Origin: Euryodendron excelsum
Taxonomy: Eukaryota; Streptophyta; Magnoliopsida; Ericales; Pentaphylacaceae
Direction: 5' to 3'
NCBI GenBank assembly: GCA_033060915.1
Contig: CM065382.1
Location: 3,830,001 to 3,894,000 of the forward strand
Length of the DNA stretch: 64,000 nucleotides
Made by a program: the position numbers and the translations under genes. Positions 1-12,766 of the stretch are shown here, piece after piece. Below the pieces are notes generated by a model. It made no database searches. It saw only the letters and a program-made list of their open reading frames with translations, and was not told the DNA's origin. Positions within the stretch are counted from its first letter, which is position 1. Each line of letters starts with the position of its first letter.

Positions 1-692
1 TCAAGTAGCTAAACATATCTTGGATGTGATTGTGAAAATCTACTAAGGATCTTCAAAGGTTTCAATAAGGTTACATAAATTTCAAAGCTTTATTTTTAGA
101 TTTCTATAGTTCTATTTGGTTGAGTGTTAGACTTATTTGAAAACTTAGATTCATAACTCGTTTTGGTAATATTTATGCACAACTCACTACTCGGTATAAA
201 TATTACACATTTCTAAGGTTTGTTTCTATGATTCTACTCATTGGTTTCATCTCTACACTCAACTAAATATGAACTCAAGATTTTATGGTCAAAATATTCT
301 GAATCGTATCATCCATGGAGTGATTCTTGATTTGAGTTATAAAACCCTCTATTGAAACTCTTGTTGTGAATTAGTGGATTGAATCAATCATATCTAAGCT
401 TTTTCTTAATTGCACACAAACTAGATTTAATTGCTTTCCTTAGATATTAATTGCTTGCATTAGTTAAGAACAACCATCATCCAAAATCAACATGTTTTCG
501 GTCTCTTTTACATCACAAAACCCCATTTGCAATTCATAGTTAATGTCTAGTGCTAGTTGAGCGTTGATGCTATATTTGCACAATTCCTTTGAGAGAGAAT
601 GATATCGAATTACCGGTTTATACTTCATCACAACCCCCATACTCTTGCGGGGTAACTAACTCCAATTGTAGGACACTTTTGGGAGCGAACCA
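1..692 (+). mobile_element. Athila-like LTR, 3' part, truncated by window edge
   Basis: This stretch is the reverse complement of the LTR family seen at 25591-27176 and 52312-54080. Shared blocks include the region around 'gatcttcaaaggt', the 'actcttgcggggta' block and the 'gagcgaacca' end. The terminal CA is at 691-692 and matches the TGGTTCGC terminus of the solo LTR at 52312, so it belongs to that subfamily. No tRNA primer-binding site follows, so it is a 3' LTR or a solo LTR. The start lies outside the window, so a target-site duplication cannot be checked. Confidence 0.8.
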
Positions 693-2122
693 ATTACTCC
701 AAAATCCATTTCTGTTAATGCTTTAGATAGACTTGGGGATTTCTAATCACAATCTGATGACAACAATTCATCTCTCACTCAGGAATTGTAGAAATTTGGT
801 TTTGAAGTGTCGTTGCCCATACACCTTTTTGGTCTCTCTCAGTTGTAGTACTACATAAAGAAAATGAAAATATATGGCATCTAGCATAATGTGTGTGTAT
901 ATTTGCACCCAGATTATTAATTCATTGAATTCTTGTATAATGCAAATAATTATGTTTTTCATGAGCTGTGTAATGAGAAATTATTTTATCTGCTACTCAC
1001 AAAAAAAGAAAAAAAGACAAGTCTGAAGCATGTTGGTGTTTGATGTCATGGTTTTCATTGGTGAAGGCCATTTAGTTATTTTGGTTCTATGTAGTATTAG
1101 AATGCACTTTCTGTGTTGTAGGGGTGTCTAGACCTAGATGACAAGAATATGCAAAATAACAGTTAGCTCTGTGAGGTCCCCTATGGCATCTAGATTCTAG
1201 GCCACTTGACGAGGAACAAAAAAAAAAAAGAGACAAATCCATGCTTATATGGGTGTCAATATATATATATATATATATAGTTTGGAACTACTATTCACAT
1301 GGTTGTTGTGTTTTCACTAGTTATATATTTATATTAATAGAACAATATCATTGCAACTCTTACATGTTTGATTCTCAGGTAAAAAAAATGAAGTAGTATT
1401 GTGGCCTGCATTTACTCAACAATACTGCTCACAAAATGATTATAGCAACTGATGCAACTAGCTAGCCACTTTGCTCATGTATATGTGTATATACATTTGT
1501 TTAATGTGTTTATGTGTATTATACTTTCAAAATTTTTTGAAGAACCATTATGTGGAAATATATATATATATATATATCACACTGAATCTTCTACTTGCAA
1601 GCTTTTTTCCTTTGCTTTATGCTTTCTTGTATGATTGTCTATGCCTTTTTAAAAAAAAAAACTAGAGATTGTTTACCCACTCAATACATGTGTCCAAAAT
1701 CTTCAACAAACTAAATAGGATTATGCCTCAAATGTATAAGAAAGCTTACGTGCCAAAAAAATCATATGAACAGTTACATAGATAAATTTTCTTTAGATAA
1801 ATCTCCTTCCAAGAATACAAGGTGTTTAATTTCCTTCCATAGCTGCATTTTTTTTGCTAGTGGACCTTAACTGTTTTATGATGTTATAAAACAGTATTTG
1901 GATACACTTCTTTACATTTATTCTTCCATGGATTTATGCTTGGACTTGTTCAATAATCTCAATATGACATTTAGTTTTGTAATCCTTGATGTGACATTTT
2001 GGTTGTTGCCTTGTGTTTGTTCTGATGAGGTAAAAACGACACTAACAATTGCTTTGGAGGACAAACTAAGGCTAATTTTGCTTTTATTTGTATTTTTCAG
2101 AGTTAGATTGAGGAACACAAAC
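693..2122. other. Intergenic AT-rich stretch with TA microsatellites
   Basis: I see no gene here. There are TA runs at about 1259-1280 and 1559-1577 and several A-runs. The short open frames have low-complexity translations and no recognisable domain. The left end of the CACTA element whose transposase begins at 2123 probably lies in this stretch, but I could not find a clear CACTA terminus. Confidence 0.6.
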
Positions 2123-3327
2123 ATGGATAAGAGTTGGATAACTCTAGATAGGCTAGAATTAAGATACTTGCAAGGAGTTATTGATTTTATAAAATTTGCA
2201 CGTGTTCACATAGATAAGGATGCAGCAGAAATTGTTTGTCCATGTATAAAATGTCGTAATGTCAAATTGGTGGAAATAGATGCAGTCACAAGGCATCTTA
2301 TTGTTCATGGGTTTCTTAGCAGTTACACTAGCTAGATTTTCCATGGGGAAAAATCGGTGGCTTTAAAGGGTAATAATACAAACATTGGGTAGGGTGATTT
2401 AGGGGGACGTGATGAGAAGCAAGAAATGTTACATGATGCTTTTGGCATATTTCCATTAAGCCCTGTCCATGACATGGGTGGCAATGATCCAAGTAGGGAT
2501 AATGTACAAGGTCCAGATGAAGAAATAGAAAATTTTTTCAAGTTGTTGACGGAAGGTGAGCGAGAGTTGCACCCGGGGTGTCAAAAATTCTCCTTGCTTT
2601 CAATTATTGTACGATTAATGCACATTAAGTGTCTTAACAGGTGGAGTGACAAGTCTTTAACCATGCTGCTTAAGTTGTTGAAGGATGCCCTTCCTAAGGA
2701 TGAAGCATTGCTCGATTCTTTCGGTGCGAGTAGGAAACTATTAAGGGGTTTAGGGCTTGATTACCATAAGATTCATACGTGCCCTGCAGAATGTATGTTG
2801 TATTGGGGTGAGAATGTTGAATGTGTTGATTGCAAAATTTTTAAGAGGCCTAGATACAAACAAATTGAGGGGGGAAGAGATTGAAGCTAAAAAAGGAATG
2901 TAGAAAATTCCGCAAAAGTTATAAGGTACTTTCCTTTGATACCTAGGCTTAAACAATTATTTATGTCATCCAAGGCGCTTCTTTAATGAGATGGCATGCA
3001 GAGAATTCAGCTCCTAATCGGATACTAAGGCATCTAGTTGACTCTGGTGCATGGAAACATTTTGATCAACTTTATCCTGATTTTGCTTGGGACCCTCATA
3101 ATGTTAGGCTTGGGCTGCAGTCTCTGTTTTTAGACAACTTCGCAGTCAAATCTGAATTAATTGGGAGAAAAACAGAAGTCGTAACATATATGGTTGGAAA
3201 GGCCCACAAGTCTACTTTCAAAAGAAAAAAAGTGGTGCATGATTTGATGTTCTGTAGAGGGAGAAATGCTTGTTTTTCTAAGAGGTGTCAGAGCTGCCTG
3301 CACAATCCAAAATTCAACAACCTTTAA
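2123..3327 (+). pseudogene. CACTA (En/Spm) TNP2-like transposase, N-terminal half, broken
   Basis: A reading frame opening with MDKSW at 2123 gives a transposase-associated domain, including a C-x-C-x2-C cluster in CPCIKC. It continues with the typical TNP2 segment (LHPGCQKFS, NRWSDKS, LGLDYHKIHTCP) to about 2884. In-frame TAG codons at 2333 (in SYTS-stop-IFHGE) and near 2390 replace expected Trp codons. Beyond 2884 the match moves to other frames: RYFPLIPRLKQLF around 2920-2965, then MRWHAE and NVRLGL from 2986. The protein is therefore interrupted by stops and at least two frameshifts. In an intact element it would bind the termini and catalyse cut-and-paste transposition. The catalytic C-terminal half is not recognisable. 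The family call is firm; the exact ends are not. Confidence 0.85.
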
Positions 3328-3401
3328 TTTGGTTTTCTCACACCTTTGGTCCAACCAATTTCTTTTGATTGTGTTTGTTCTAAAGTCTACATAAATGTTG
3401 T
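3112..3401 (+). repeat. 290-bp direct repeat, copy 1
   Basis: This overlaps the end of the broken transposase and is repeated at 3666-3953 in the same orientation, with substitutions and a short deletion. It starts at 'gggctgcagtctctg' and ends at 'acataaatgttgt'. The duplication took place inside the decaying CACTA element. Confidence 0.85.
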
Positions 3402-3665
3402 AAGTTATTCCTTTCTAGGAGTATTGAATCATGAAATTGTAAAATGGTCCGATAGAAATTTCATTCAGTAATAAGTGTGAGGAGGGTTGTTTAGGTGGAA
3501 AAAAAAAAAAAAAAGTAGTGGAAAGGGAAAATGGTTCCTCTATCCATGAATGGTAAATGAGGAGTACATAAAATCTTTATAACTTATCCCACCACCATTA
3601 AAACGGGCTGATTGTATTAAGTCAAATTGTCAAAAATTTAAGGGGCTGTCCAGCTTCTCAAAATA

Positions 3666-3953
3666 GGGCTACAGTCTCTGTTTTCAGACAACTTTGCAGT
3701 CAAATCTAAATTAATTCGGAGAGAAACAGAAGTCGTGCCATACATGGTTGGAAAGGCCTATAAGTCTACTTTCAAAAATAAAAGCAATGCATAATTTGAT
3801 GTTCTGTAGAGGGAGATATGCTTGTTTTTCTAAGAGGTGTCAGAGATGTCTGCACAATCCGAAATTCAGCAACCTTTAATTTGGTTTTCTCACACCTTTG
3901 GTCCAGCCAATTTCTTTTTATTGTGTTTGTTCTGAAGTCTACATAAATGTTGT
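3666..3953 (+). repeat. 290-bp direct repeat, copy 2
   Basis: This is the second copy of 3112-3401, about 550 bp downstream. It has its own point changes, for example 'ttttcagacaactttgc'. Neither copy has a convincing open frame of its own. Confidence 0.85.
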
Positions 3954-4820
3954 TTCTAGTTTCCTTATCCTTATTAACTTGTATTAACGTAGTCAATGAA
4001 TATTTGTTGTATTTGTTAGATTATGCAAGTTGGGATGAAGTCAACAAATGTGTGCCTCGTGTATGGTGTATTTGTCTAGAGAGTGAGTACAAGTGTGAGA
4101 GTAGAATGTATTTATATGGTTGTTCATATGTACAAAGCAAAAGGAGAGAATGTTTGTGAGTATTGAGTGAAGTATCCCTTTTTGGTAGGATCACTCCTCT
4201 TGGTCGACTCAAAGAGACAAATATCTCTTTCTCGAAGACCATTTTCCTTCACAAATGCACTCCAGCCTCTAAAAAACCGAAGATAATATTGGTCAAGTTA
4301 ACGGGCCATGATTTATGTGAAAACCGAAGAGTAATATTTTGGCACTTAAGCTAGTGTACCATTGAGGTGTACGTGCTAGCTACCTCTGTAACTTTGTCTC
4401 TGTCTTCAGTTTCCATGTAAACCCTTGAACCTTGGTAACTTGCATGCTTGATGGAACTCTCTTTTTGCACCAATTGCTTGCATTTTCATGTATCAAAACA
4501 AATGAAAATATTACAAGTTTGTTGCCCGAGTGCCCACTTGCCTTTATCTTTTTTCTCAATTGATTTATCATTTACATTGTATGAATTTTTTTATTTCTTC
4601 TTAACAATTTTTTTCATATAAATTTAGGCAAAGTCAAGGGAGAAGAAAAAGGTCAAGACTGGCAAAAGTGGTCACCGTACATGTTTTCTATCTTTTACTC
4701 AATATGTAAGAATAATAAAAATATAGCTAAAATGAAAATACAAGATATATCGATTTTTTCAATGCATGCAACATGTGATAGTTTTCTTGGATTCTTGTTA
4801 TACCTAAAATATATGATTAT
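3954..4820. other. Non-coding remnant inside CACTA element
   Basis: I see no recognisable protein. The short frames on both strands have no domain. The stretch lies between two CACTA transposase fragments, so it is probably decayed internal element sequence or introns. Confidence 0.5.
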
Positions 4821-5092
4821 ATGTGTAGGTTGACCAGCTGGTTCATCTTCTTAGTTACGAATTACCAAAAAAAAGTTGTGGCTCAAGGCTATATTGTTAG
4901 TAGAGATTGTACAAAATTGGTGGGAGCCACACAATTGGGGCCACATTTTCTTGAAGTGTATGTTTGTGAGGCATTGAAGCCTTGTGAACTTTTGATGAGG
5001 CCTTTTGAACATCATCTAACAATTGGAGATGCTGTCGATGAAAATATTGCTTGGTTTTGTGATGATGTATTCAACTCATTGTCTATTTACTA
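4821..5092 (+). pseudogene. C-terminal fragment of a plant En/Spm-type transposase-related protein
   Basis: The frame reads AQGYIVSRDCTKLVGATQLG, then FLEVYVCEALKPCELLMRPF, then LTIGDAVDENIAWF. This resembles the conserved C-terminal module of the plant En/Spm second protein: a Gly/Val-rich segment, 'V.V', then 'G..V.W' near the end. It lies downstream of the TNP2 remnant in the same orientation, as expected for a CACTA element with two proteins. There is no credible start codon or full-length frame, so I treat it as an exon or fragment. Confidence 0.55.
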
Positions 5093-5605
5093 TGTTTGCA
5101 CAAGTTCATTCATAGGTTTATATAGATGCTAATGTATAAATATTTTTATCCATCTTCAAGTTGTGAAGAAGATTTTGTGGTTGCAATGATATTGTCGTCA
5201 GTGGTTTTTGGGCAAGCTAACAGTGCTAATTTTTATTGGTGGATATATTTTTATGGTGGTTTTGTGATATATATCTATATTGGGCATATTATGGATGCTT
5301 TTTCGAGGTGTAGCATGATATGGATGCTTTTTTAGGATGTATTAGATTATGAATTAATGTCTTGGATTATGAATGTTTTGTTTCACATATATATACATAT
5401 ATGGCGTTTTGTTAAAAGTTAATTAGATTTACTTTATGGTGAATATATTATGTTTTGATGTATATATATGGTGCAAAGATGTGGGAACAAATGGATATTT
5501 GATGTTTTATGTGATTTGTAATTGTGAACAGGTTGACTTTACCACTTCCACATATATATATATATATATATATTAAATATAAAAAATTATTTTAAAAATA
5601 AAAAA

Positions 5606-5990
5606 ACTATTAACGGCATTTTTATAAACGTCGCTGTAGTTATAAATAATTGGTTTTGAATCTCTTTTAGCGACGTTTATAACCCTATTCTGGCGGTTAA
5701 ATAAATGTTGTTAAAACTTTTCCACGGCTGTTTATTATCAAACGAAGTCACTTTTATTTTCGGTAACGGTAAAATTTTCCCGGTAACTTGCAATTTGGTC
5801 AGCGCTTAAAAGCGCTGACAATAAATGCCATAGACTGTAGCGGCATTTATAAAATGCCGTTTCTTTTCGCGATGCCAACATCATTGACGTTTTCTGTAAG
5901 CGTTGCTAAAAAAGCCAACAAACTTTTTACCGACAGTTTTGGGACTTTTAGCGTTGGTTGGAAAACGCTAGCAAAGGCCAGTTCTGTAGT
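5606..5990 (+). mobile_element. Subterminal repeat array and right end of the CACTA element
   Basis: The stretch carries short motifs in both orientations, such as 'agcgacgtttataa', 'aacggcatttttataa', 'agcggcatttataaa' and 'agcgttggttggaaaacgct'. Such arrays are the transposase-binding subterminal repeats of CACTA elements. It ends in 'ttctgtagta', a degenerate form of the TGTAGTG end. Duplication unit A begins immediately after. Confidence 0.65.
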
Positions 5991-6525
5991 AATGAAATAT
6001 GCTTCACTTCCCAATTAAAGATGCTTCACTTCTTGTGCTAACACTAAAATTTTCAAGCCTCTCCAAGTTCTTATCAGTGACACTTCACAAGTTGAGGCAT
6101 GTCTTGTATTTGCTGTATCAATTCACTAACTAAACATGCTTGGTGATCATTGTACTTGACTTTCCCCTATTTTCTTTTGTCCTTTTGTTATAATCTTCTT
6201 ATTGTGGAAAGACTCATAAATTGTCTTATTATTACAAGCACATTAATCTTAGAGCTAAACATTTAACATATGTAAAATGAAGCAGAATATCTTCTGAGCC
6301 CCACAAAATTTCCAAAAATTAGAAGAAACCAAAAACCAATCCTATATATCAAAACATTAAATACGCATAACTACAAAAAAAATTTCATTTAGTGACGAGA
6401 TTTTTTATGATGATCTTATTTTCGTCTCAAAAAGTATTTTTCAAAGAGGAGTATTAAGTTTGTTGTGAATAAAATTACATCTTATGATGAAACTAAACTC
6501 CTCGTTGAAAGTTATCATTAAAAGT

Positions 6526-7166
6526 GTTGGAAGAATTTCATAAAATCACATCTTGTAGTTCTCATTAACACAAATGAATAATAGTTTTAGAATAAATTTA
6601 ATTACAACATAATAAAATACAACTTAATGAATGATAAAATATAGTTAAAGAAAAACAAAAAAAGCTGGCCTATGAGAATTAAGAGGTGTGATAACACTGT
6701 TATAAAGCAACTATGTCTCCCTACGTGAAGGTACAATCGAATATCAGCTGCTCTAAAATTCAACCCAATTTGCTCACAACCTATCTCCTCGAGAGTCACG
6801 TCTACCGGGAGGATAATGAACCGTCCTAGTAGCGGTTGCCCATAAAACACAATATAAAAATATAGAGATGGTAGGTAAAATATATGTTTGTATCTCAAAC
6901 ATGTCTTTCTATATGTGTCACTCTTGTATGCATATCAAAACATGTCAAGTGTGAGCCTTATATAGGCTTCACAAATTAGCTGTTATGACTATTAAGATTT
7001 CAAATCAATGTCTACTAAATGTTGTAACGGCCGAATATAATTACGTAATAAACTTAAAAATAAACTTTATAATAAACTTTATCATAAAACTTGTAACCAA
7101 CTAATTAAATAATGAAAATAAAGTTTTGGAATTTGATAAAAGAATAATTTTATTCTAACAAAAAGT
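6526..7166. repeat. 641-bp A-only block flanked by 6-bp repeat
   Basis: Unit A has 641 bp here that unit B lacks. The hexamer 'aaaagt' stands at both edges (6520-6525 and 7161-7166) and once at the B site (36369-36374). The block begins 'gttggaagaattt' and ends 'aattttattctaac', weakly inverted ends that could mark an old MITE. A deletion in B by recombination across the hexamer is equally possible. No gene is recognisable in it. Confidence 0.6.
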
Positions 7167-10037
7167 TCCCCCCAATTTTTCACACAATGGGATTTGGGAG
7201 GGAAATTTTGTTGGGCCAAATGTATCTTGTTAGGATGAGAATGTAATTATCATAAAATGGTCTCTATTCATTGGAAAAATGTCTACTAGTAAGGTTGTAC
7301 TGAGTTCTAAGTAGTAATTCATATTAAATGGCGACACGTAGTAGATGAATACATCAAAAATCTAATTTTTTGGTGTCGTGGAGAAACTTTTAAGGGAAAA
7401 TACCATATTGCAAAATTTGATAGGGTGTTTCCTTAAAAATCTCTTCACTACAATACAAATTCAGGCTGTCGATGTATTTATACACCACGTATTTTTATAT
7501 GATATAGATTACTACTGAATACTCAGTATTACCTAACCACTAGACTATATTCCCTATCGATGGCCCACTTTCAAGACGCATACTTTTCTCGATTATTCTT
7601 GCATTGCCTTCTCTATAGACTTGTCTCTCTCTAAATCTCTAAGGTAAATTCTCTTCTTTGTCGTCTCTCTCTCTTAATCTCGATCTCACTTTGACAACTC
7701 GACATTTTGTTACTTGGTCCTTCTTCTCACTGTTTGAGAGTTGGAAAACCCTAACACTGTATTTTCTCACTCGATTCTCTGATTCCCTCCTTTCCTCTGC
7801 ATTTTGCGATTTTGATTTATATGTCACAAACACAAACTATGTTCATACATTCATATACAATCATGATTATATACTGATAAGCGAACGTGATAGACATCTT
7901 TCATTGAAGCTTAACGTCTCTGCTATATTAAAGCACACGGAGTTATGTTGTTTTCTCTAAAAATTATTCATGTATTTAAAATCATTTATTTTTTGGAAAC
8001 ATGTATTCTCTATGAATTTTTTGTAGAGAATTTATTAACTCCTAGTTGTTATTTGGACAAAATTTAAGAGAAATCTTCTTTAATAAAATCAAGAAATATT
8101 GAAACATTTAGGCTGTGTTTGAATCAAGGATTTGGTGATGTAAAATAAAAGGAAAAAGAAAAGGAAAAGGTAAGGAAAAAAAAGAACAAAAATTCTTATT
8201 CATTTTGTTCTCTTTTTCCTCACCTTTTTTGTTTCCTTTGTTTTTTCCTTGATAAATTTAAGTTTCAAACACAACATAAGAAAGAATGAGAGATTGTAAG
8301 AAATTTGAACCCTTTTTTTTTTTTTTTTTTAAAACATTTGACCCAAATTCTTCTATTATAGGCTATACAACTTCCAAGATAAGATTTGAGATGTTATTTT
8401 CTAATCTCTTTCTAATGTTTTGGAATATCTTTCCTAAAATTTAATATTTTTCATATAGACAAACAATCAAACTTTCCTAATTTTTCAAAAATATTAATTG
8501 AGAAGTGAAGAAAGTTTGGTTGTTTGTTTGAAAAATCTTAAATTTTAGGAAAATATTGGAAAATAACATCTGATATTTTTATCGAGAAGTTTTTTTTCCA
8601 TGAGGGGAGAATGGAAAATTTTGGGTCAAATATTTAAAAAGGAAGAGTTCAAGTCTCTTTGAATCTCTCCCTCTCTCTATAATTGCCCTAATCCGCTCTG
8701 ATTGCATACTATGATTGCAGTATTTTAAAAAAGAATTCAAATTTCTTACAATCACTCATTCTCCCTTAATGTATCAATTTGTTATCTATATTATATATTA
8801 TAGCAATATATTAGGAGGTCTTTGAGCTTCAAAGTGTTAATCCATTTTTTTCAATTTTTTGAATTTAAAAAATATAAAAATACAAATGTCATAAAGTCAT
8901 TGGTTATCTAATTAATATGGTAGTGATTTTTGAATTGTCACCCTTTCAATATGGAAATTTTAAAAGTTATTAAAAATAAAAATATATTAAAACTAAATAT
9001 ATCTTGAATTATTTGTAATCAATATAGTAACTAAATCTAACAATCTATTCAAATTCCTATAAGTAATGCTCTTTTCAAAGCAATTTAACTTCTCAAAATT
9101 CTTATGTCTTTGTATTTTTTTTTTTTTTTTTGTTGTGGGTTAGATTTACCCAAACTTAATAAAGATGACATTAAGGAAGTTTAATAAGCTTACACGATAA
9201 TAATTAATGAAGAAGATAATAACTTTTACTTTGTCTATTATGTTTTTTTTTAATGTATGTCGCAATATACTTAAGATCTTGTATATTAGCATAAATATGG
9301 TTTCATTTTTATAAACTCATAACATATAATCTTTTAGATAACAAAAAAAGGGTTATTTTTTATTGCATGAAAAAAGGTTAATGGTGTTTCATTGCTAGGA
9401 ACAAATAACGAATCACTAATTTGTTCCACATTATATGAATCTAATCCGTTATTTTTAATAATTAACCAAAAAAAAAGAAAAAATTTGACACAAATAAAGT
9501 ATTCTAACTTTTTATAACATAGTTTTATAGACAAACATTATTCATGTATGGAATTAAAATATTTACGTATACTTATTTTAATTAACTTATGGAAATTCAA
9601 TTACTTTTCTTTCACTATTAATTTATATTTTCTCAAAAAATTTAGTGTAACAACATTGTTTAAATATTTTGAATGACTATTTCTTGATAGCTATTAGACA
9701 TATATTCATATTTTTTTAAAAATATTTATTTATTTAGTTTTAATCCTAAATATAACCCAATAAACTTAATATCCAAGTTTAATTAATGTATTTACTTCCA
9801 ATAAAAAAAATACATATTAAAAGTGTAATTAACAATTAGTACATAAATTATTTTTCTATATTTTTTCTCCTCATGGCTATTATAGTAGAGAAAATATTAT
9901 TAACATGTTTAATCCAAACAACCTTTAAGAAGGAAGTTATCCTATAGATGCTATATCATTTAATATTATATTTTAAATACATGATCCTATAAAACTCTTT
10001 GTTTGTAAAAAATTATTTTGAAAAATTGACTTATGAT
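7167..10037. other. Unit A non-coding flank upstream of oxidase gene 1
   Basis: This is AT-rich DNA with no domain-bearing frame, and it aligns with unit B on both sides of B's two retrotransposon insertions. It contains the intact empty site for the Athila insertion (around 7603, 'cattgcc') and for the solo LTR ('tagacaaacaatc' around 8457-8468). The segment about 8028-8370 has a second, diverged copy at about 11441-11720, an older tandem duplication inside the unit. Confidence 0.7.
8111..8275. mobile_element. MITE-like inverted repeat shared by both units
   Basis: The segment starts 'ggctgtgtttgaatc' and ends 'gtttcaaacacaaca', imperfect inverted ends of the Tourist/PIF type. Its interior is rich in aaaagg on one side and cctttt on the other, so the whole can fold back on itself. 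The copy in unit B is at about 51897-52066, so it predates the duplication. The target duplication is unclear. Confidence 0.5.
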
Positions 10038-10078
10038 TCTATATTTATGGTCCGTGCATAGCACGGGTTCACTGCTAG
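10038..10078 (+). mobile_element. Helitron-like terminus, about 41 bp
   Basis: The A-only sequence begins TCTATATTTATGG, contains the hairpin CCGTGCATAGCACGG and ends CTAG followed by T. A short GC hairpin about ten bases before CTAGT is the usual 3' end of plant Helitrons, and TC-TATAT is a common 5' start. Unit B lacks it. Having both ends with almost nothing between would make it a minimal Helitron stub. The host base to the left is T rather than the expected A, which weakens the 5' assignment. Confidence 0.5.
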
Positions 10079-10510
10079 TATACTTTTATTGAAAATTATT
10101 TTACTTCTATAATTTGTCCAAATAACAACTATGAATAAAATAATTCCGCTACAAAAAAAAAAAAAAACACTTGTAGTTCCTACCAAACACATGGAAAACA
10201 AGGAAAAATAATTTTTTTACTGTCAAACATTTTTCAAAAAAAAAAATTTGCTTCTAAAAATTTATTTTCTGGTGAAACAAACGGATCTGATTGCCAAACT
10301 TCAGCTAATCTCAAAACAGAAGGGTAACTGGGTTGTGTGACATGTAAAAATGATTGGTCCCAGTGGAGCTGAGGAAATTAACCAAATCCATCACCATCAG
10401 TCCAAGTTAATCTTATTGAACATTCCAAAATCAATATATGAAAAACCAGTATATATACAACAAAAACTCCCGCTGAATACCAGAAATGAAAAACATGGCT
10501 TTTACAGTTA

Positions 10511-10987
10511 TTCTTCGTTTGAATTGAGAGGTTGAGAGGGGAAATGAAGGAAGAAATTAATTATATCGTGATTGAGTAATTTTTTAATGAAGGGAGGGCA
10601 AGTAGATGAAAGGGTGAGAAAGCTCACTTTTTAAACATTTTTCTTCCCCTCCTTTCCTTCCAAAAGTGGGAGAAAACGGAGGAGAGTGAAGTACTTGCTA
10701 TTATTTTATTTTAAATACTAATTATACCCATCAATTTAAGATTAAAAAATATTAAGGTTTCATATACAAAATATATATCATAGAAAAATTGCATTATATC
10801 TTTACTTTCCCTTTATTAATTTTTGTCAAACCAAACAAGAAAAAGTGAATGTCTTCCTCTCTTCGTTCTTGGTTATTCAAACAAGATATAAATACTTCTC
10901 TTCCCTTCCCTTCTCTTCCCCTTTCTTTCCTTTCCTTCCTAACTAACACTTCCCTTCACCTTCCCTCCCTTCCATCCAAACAAAGCT
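10511..10987. mobile_element. Tourist/PIF-Harbinger-like MITE, A-only
   Basis: A 477-bp insertion is flanked by TTA at 10508-10510 and 10988-10990. Unit B keeps the empty site with a single TTA at 56067-56069. The ends are imperfect inverted repeats: 'cgtttgaattgagagg' on the left matches the complement of 'ccttccatccaaacaaag' on the right. A TTA target duplication with such ends fits PIF/Harbinger MITEs. It encodes no protein. Confidence 0.75.
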
Positions 10988-11440
10988 TTAAGATCGCTTG
11001 GATTTATCCATTGTTTGTTTAGTTTATTCCTTATCAAGAAAATCTTATTTGGGTCAGATCTAAAATGAATTAAGATTTCAGCAGAGCTAAATTAGTTCTA
11101 TTAGCTGTCTGAGCTAAATTAGTGTCGACTTTAAATTCGCTTCAAGAATTGATGAAGCATTATACTTGATCCTTCCCTGAAAAGTTATTACTGCAGGAAA
11201 AGGAACCCATCTAGAATATTACCGAAAAATCACATGGGCATTGAAAAATCAATCATCGTTTACACTCCCTAGAATTAAAAGCGAAATTTGATAAAAAAAT
11301 TTGTGAAGGTCATTTTTTTGAAATGACAGAAGAAATCTAGTTACGAATACATTTCTACCCAGAAGAATCCACAAAATGGATTAATCGATGGAAAACAATC
11401 ATGTTCAGAAGCAGGGGCGGCTACGAATTCTTTGGAGAGA

Positions 11441-12000
11441 ATTTATTTTATGCCTAGTTGTTATTTGGACAAAAAAATAAGAGTAAAATAATTTTTAATA
11501 AAATCACAAAATAATCCGACATTAAGAGAGAGGGAGAGATTGTAAGAAATTTGGACTCATCTTTATGAAGTAAAATCATAGCAGATCGTATTGATAAAGA
11601 GAGGGCCGGGAGATGAGAAATTGAAAGAGAGAGGAAGAAATTAAAAAAGATTTGAACTCTTTCTGTTTAAACATTTGACCCAAATTCTTCTATTATGGGC
11701 TAAACAACTTCCCAGTTAAAATTTGCTTCTAGAAATTTATTTTCTGGTGAAATAAACAGGGTCCAAGGTCTAATCTAATTCCGAAAATTCTTTCAATAGC
11801 TCAAAGTAGAAGGGTAACTGGGTTCTGTAAAACATTGTAAAAATGATTGGTCTCAGTGGAGCTTAGGAAATTGACCAAATCCATCACCATAAGTCCAACT
11901 TAACCTTATAGACCTTTCAATAACAATTTATGAAAAACCAGTATACATAGCTCAAAAACTCCGCTGAACACCAGAAATGAAAAACATGGCTTTTACACTA
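11441..12000. repeat. Second copies of older unit-internal duplications
   Basis: 11441-11720 resembles 8028-8370 (shared 'agttgttatttggacaaa' and 'gacccaaattcttctatta'). 11810-12000 resembles 10320-10510 (shared 'agaagggtaactgggtt' and 'aaatgattggt'). Unit B shows the same arrangement (about 56300-56560 and 56650-56860), so this tandem structure existed before the A/B duplication. Confidence 0.75.
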
Positions 12001-12186
12001 ATTCAAATTACGATTTCACCAAAGCTAAATTAGCTATATCAGCAGCCTGGGCTAATGAATTTTAATATTCACAGTCGATTTTGAATTCGCTTCCAGAATT
12101 GACGAAGCATAATACTTGATCCTCCTCTTAAAAGAGATGGCATAGCCACAGGAGCTGATAGATTATTATGGCAGGTAAGTTTAACA

Positions 12187-12551
12187 AATGTCAATAACCA
12201 TGACCATTGACTAAATCAGAAATAAAAAATTTATACATATACACACACATAGAAACGTTCAAAGAGCAATGGAGTACCAAGAAGGTTCCACTAACATCTG
12301 ATATAAGGTGGGAATGATAATAGTTTCCATCATATGTTAAAAAAATGTCGAAAACCATGACCGTTAACTAATCAAAAACTTTCAAAGAGCAATGGGGAAC
12401 CATGCAAGAAGCCAAGAACGTTCTGCTAACCCCTGACGTGAGGTGCATTGACGATAGATTTTTATATTCTAGACATTTGTCAATAACCAAGACCATTGAC
12501 TGATAGAATTTTATATTTTAAACATATGTCAATTAACCATGACCACTGACT
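12187..12551 (+). promoter_or_regulatory. Four-copy upstream motif with TTGAC (W-box) cores, gene 1
   Basis: A motif of about 28 bp of the form 'atgtcaataaccatgaccattgact' occurs at 12187-12212, 12342-12370 (diverged), 12472-12501 and 12522-12551 (diverged). The better copies carry TTGACT on the plus strand and, via GTCAA, TTGAC on the minus strand, giving paired W-box cores for WRKY factors. The array lies about 270-635 bp before the start codon of oxidase gene 1. The link to defence or wound induction is inferred from W-box biology. Confidence 0.55.
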
Positions 12552-12766
12552 ACTCAGAAATATAGATTTCAGTTAACGTACAAATATGGAAACCTTCAAA
12601 TATATAGCAATGGAGTACCAAAGAACGTTATATCAACATCTCAAAGTCTGGTTCTTCATCTCTTCGTTTGAACTTCCTCCGTTTATATTTCTAGCGCGTT
12701 GATGGACTTCAAATCTAGAGGCTAGAAAAGTCACATTTCTCGCAACACAAGAAACCTCAAAAGCAC

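Noticed and set aside
6602..6898. 98-aa minus-strand frame in the A-only block
   Set aside because: It is AT-rich and hydrophobic by composition, has no domain or credible promoter, and is absent from unit B.
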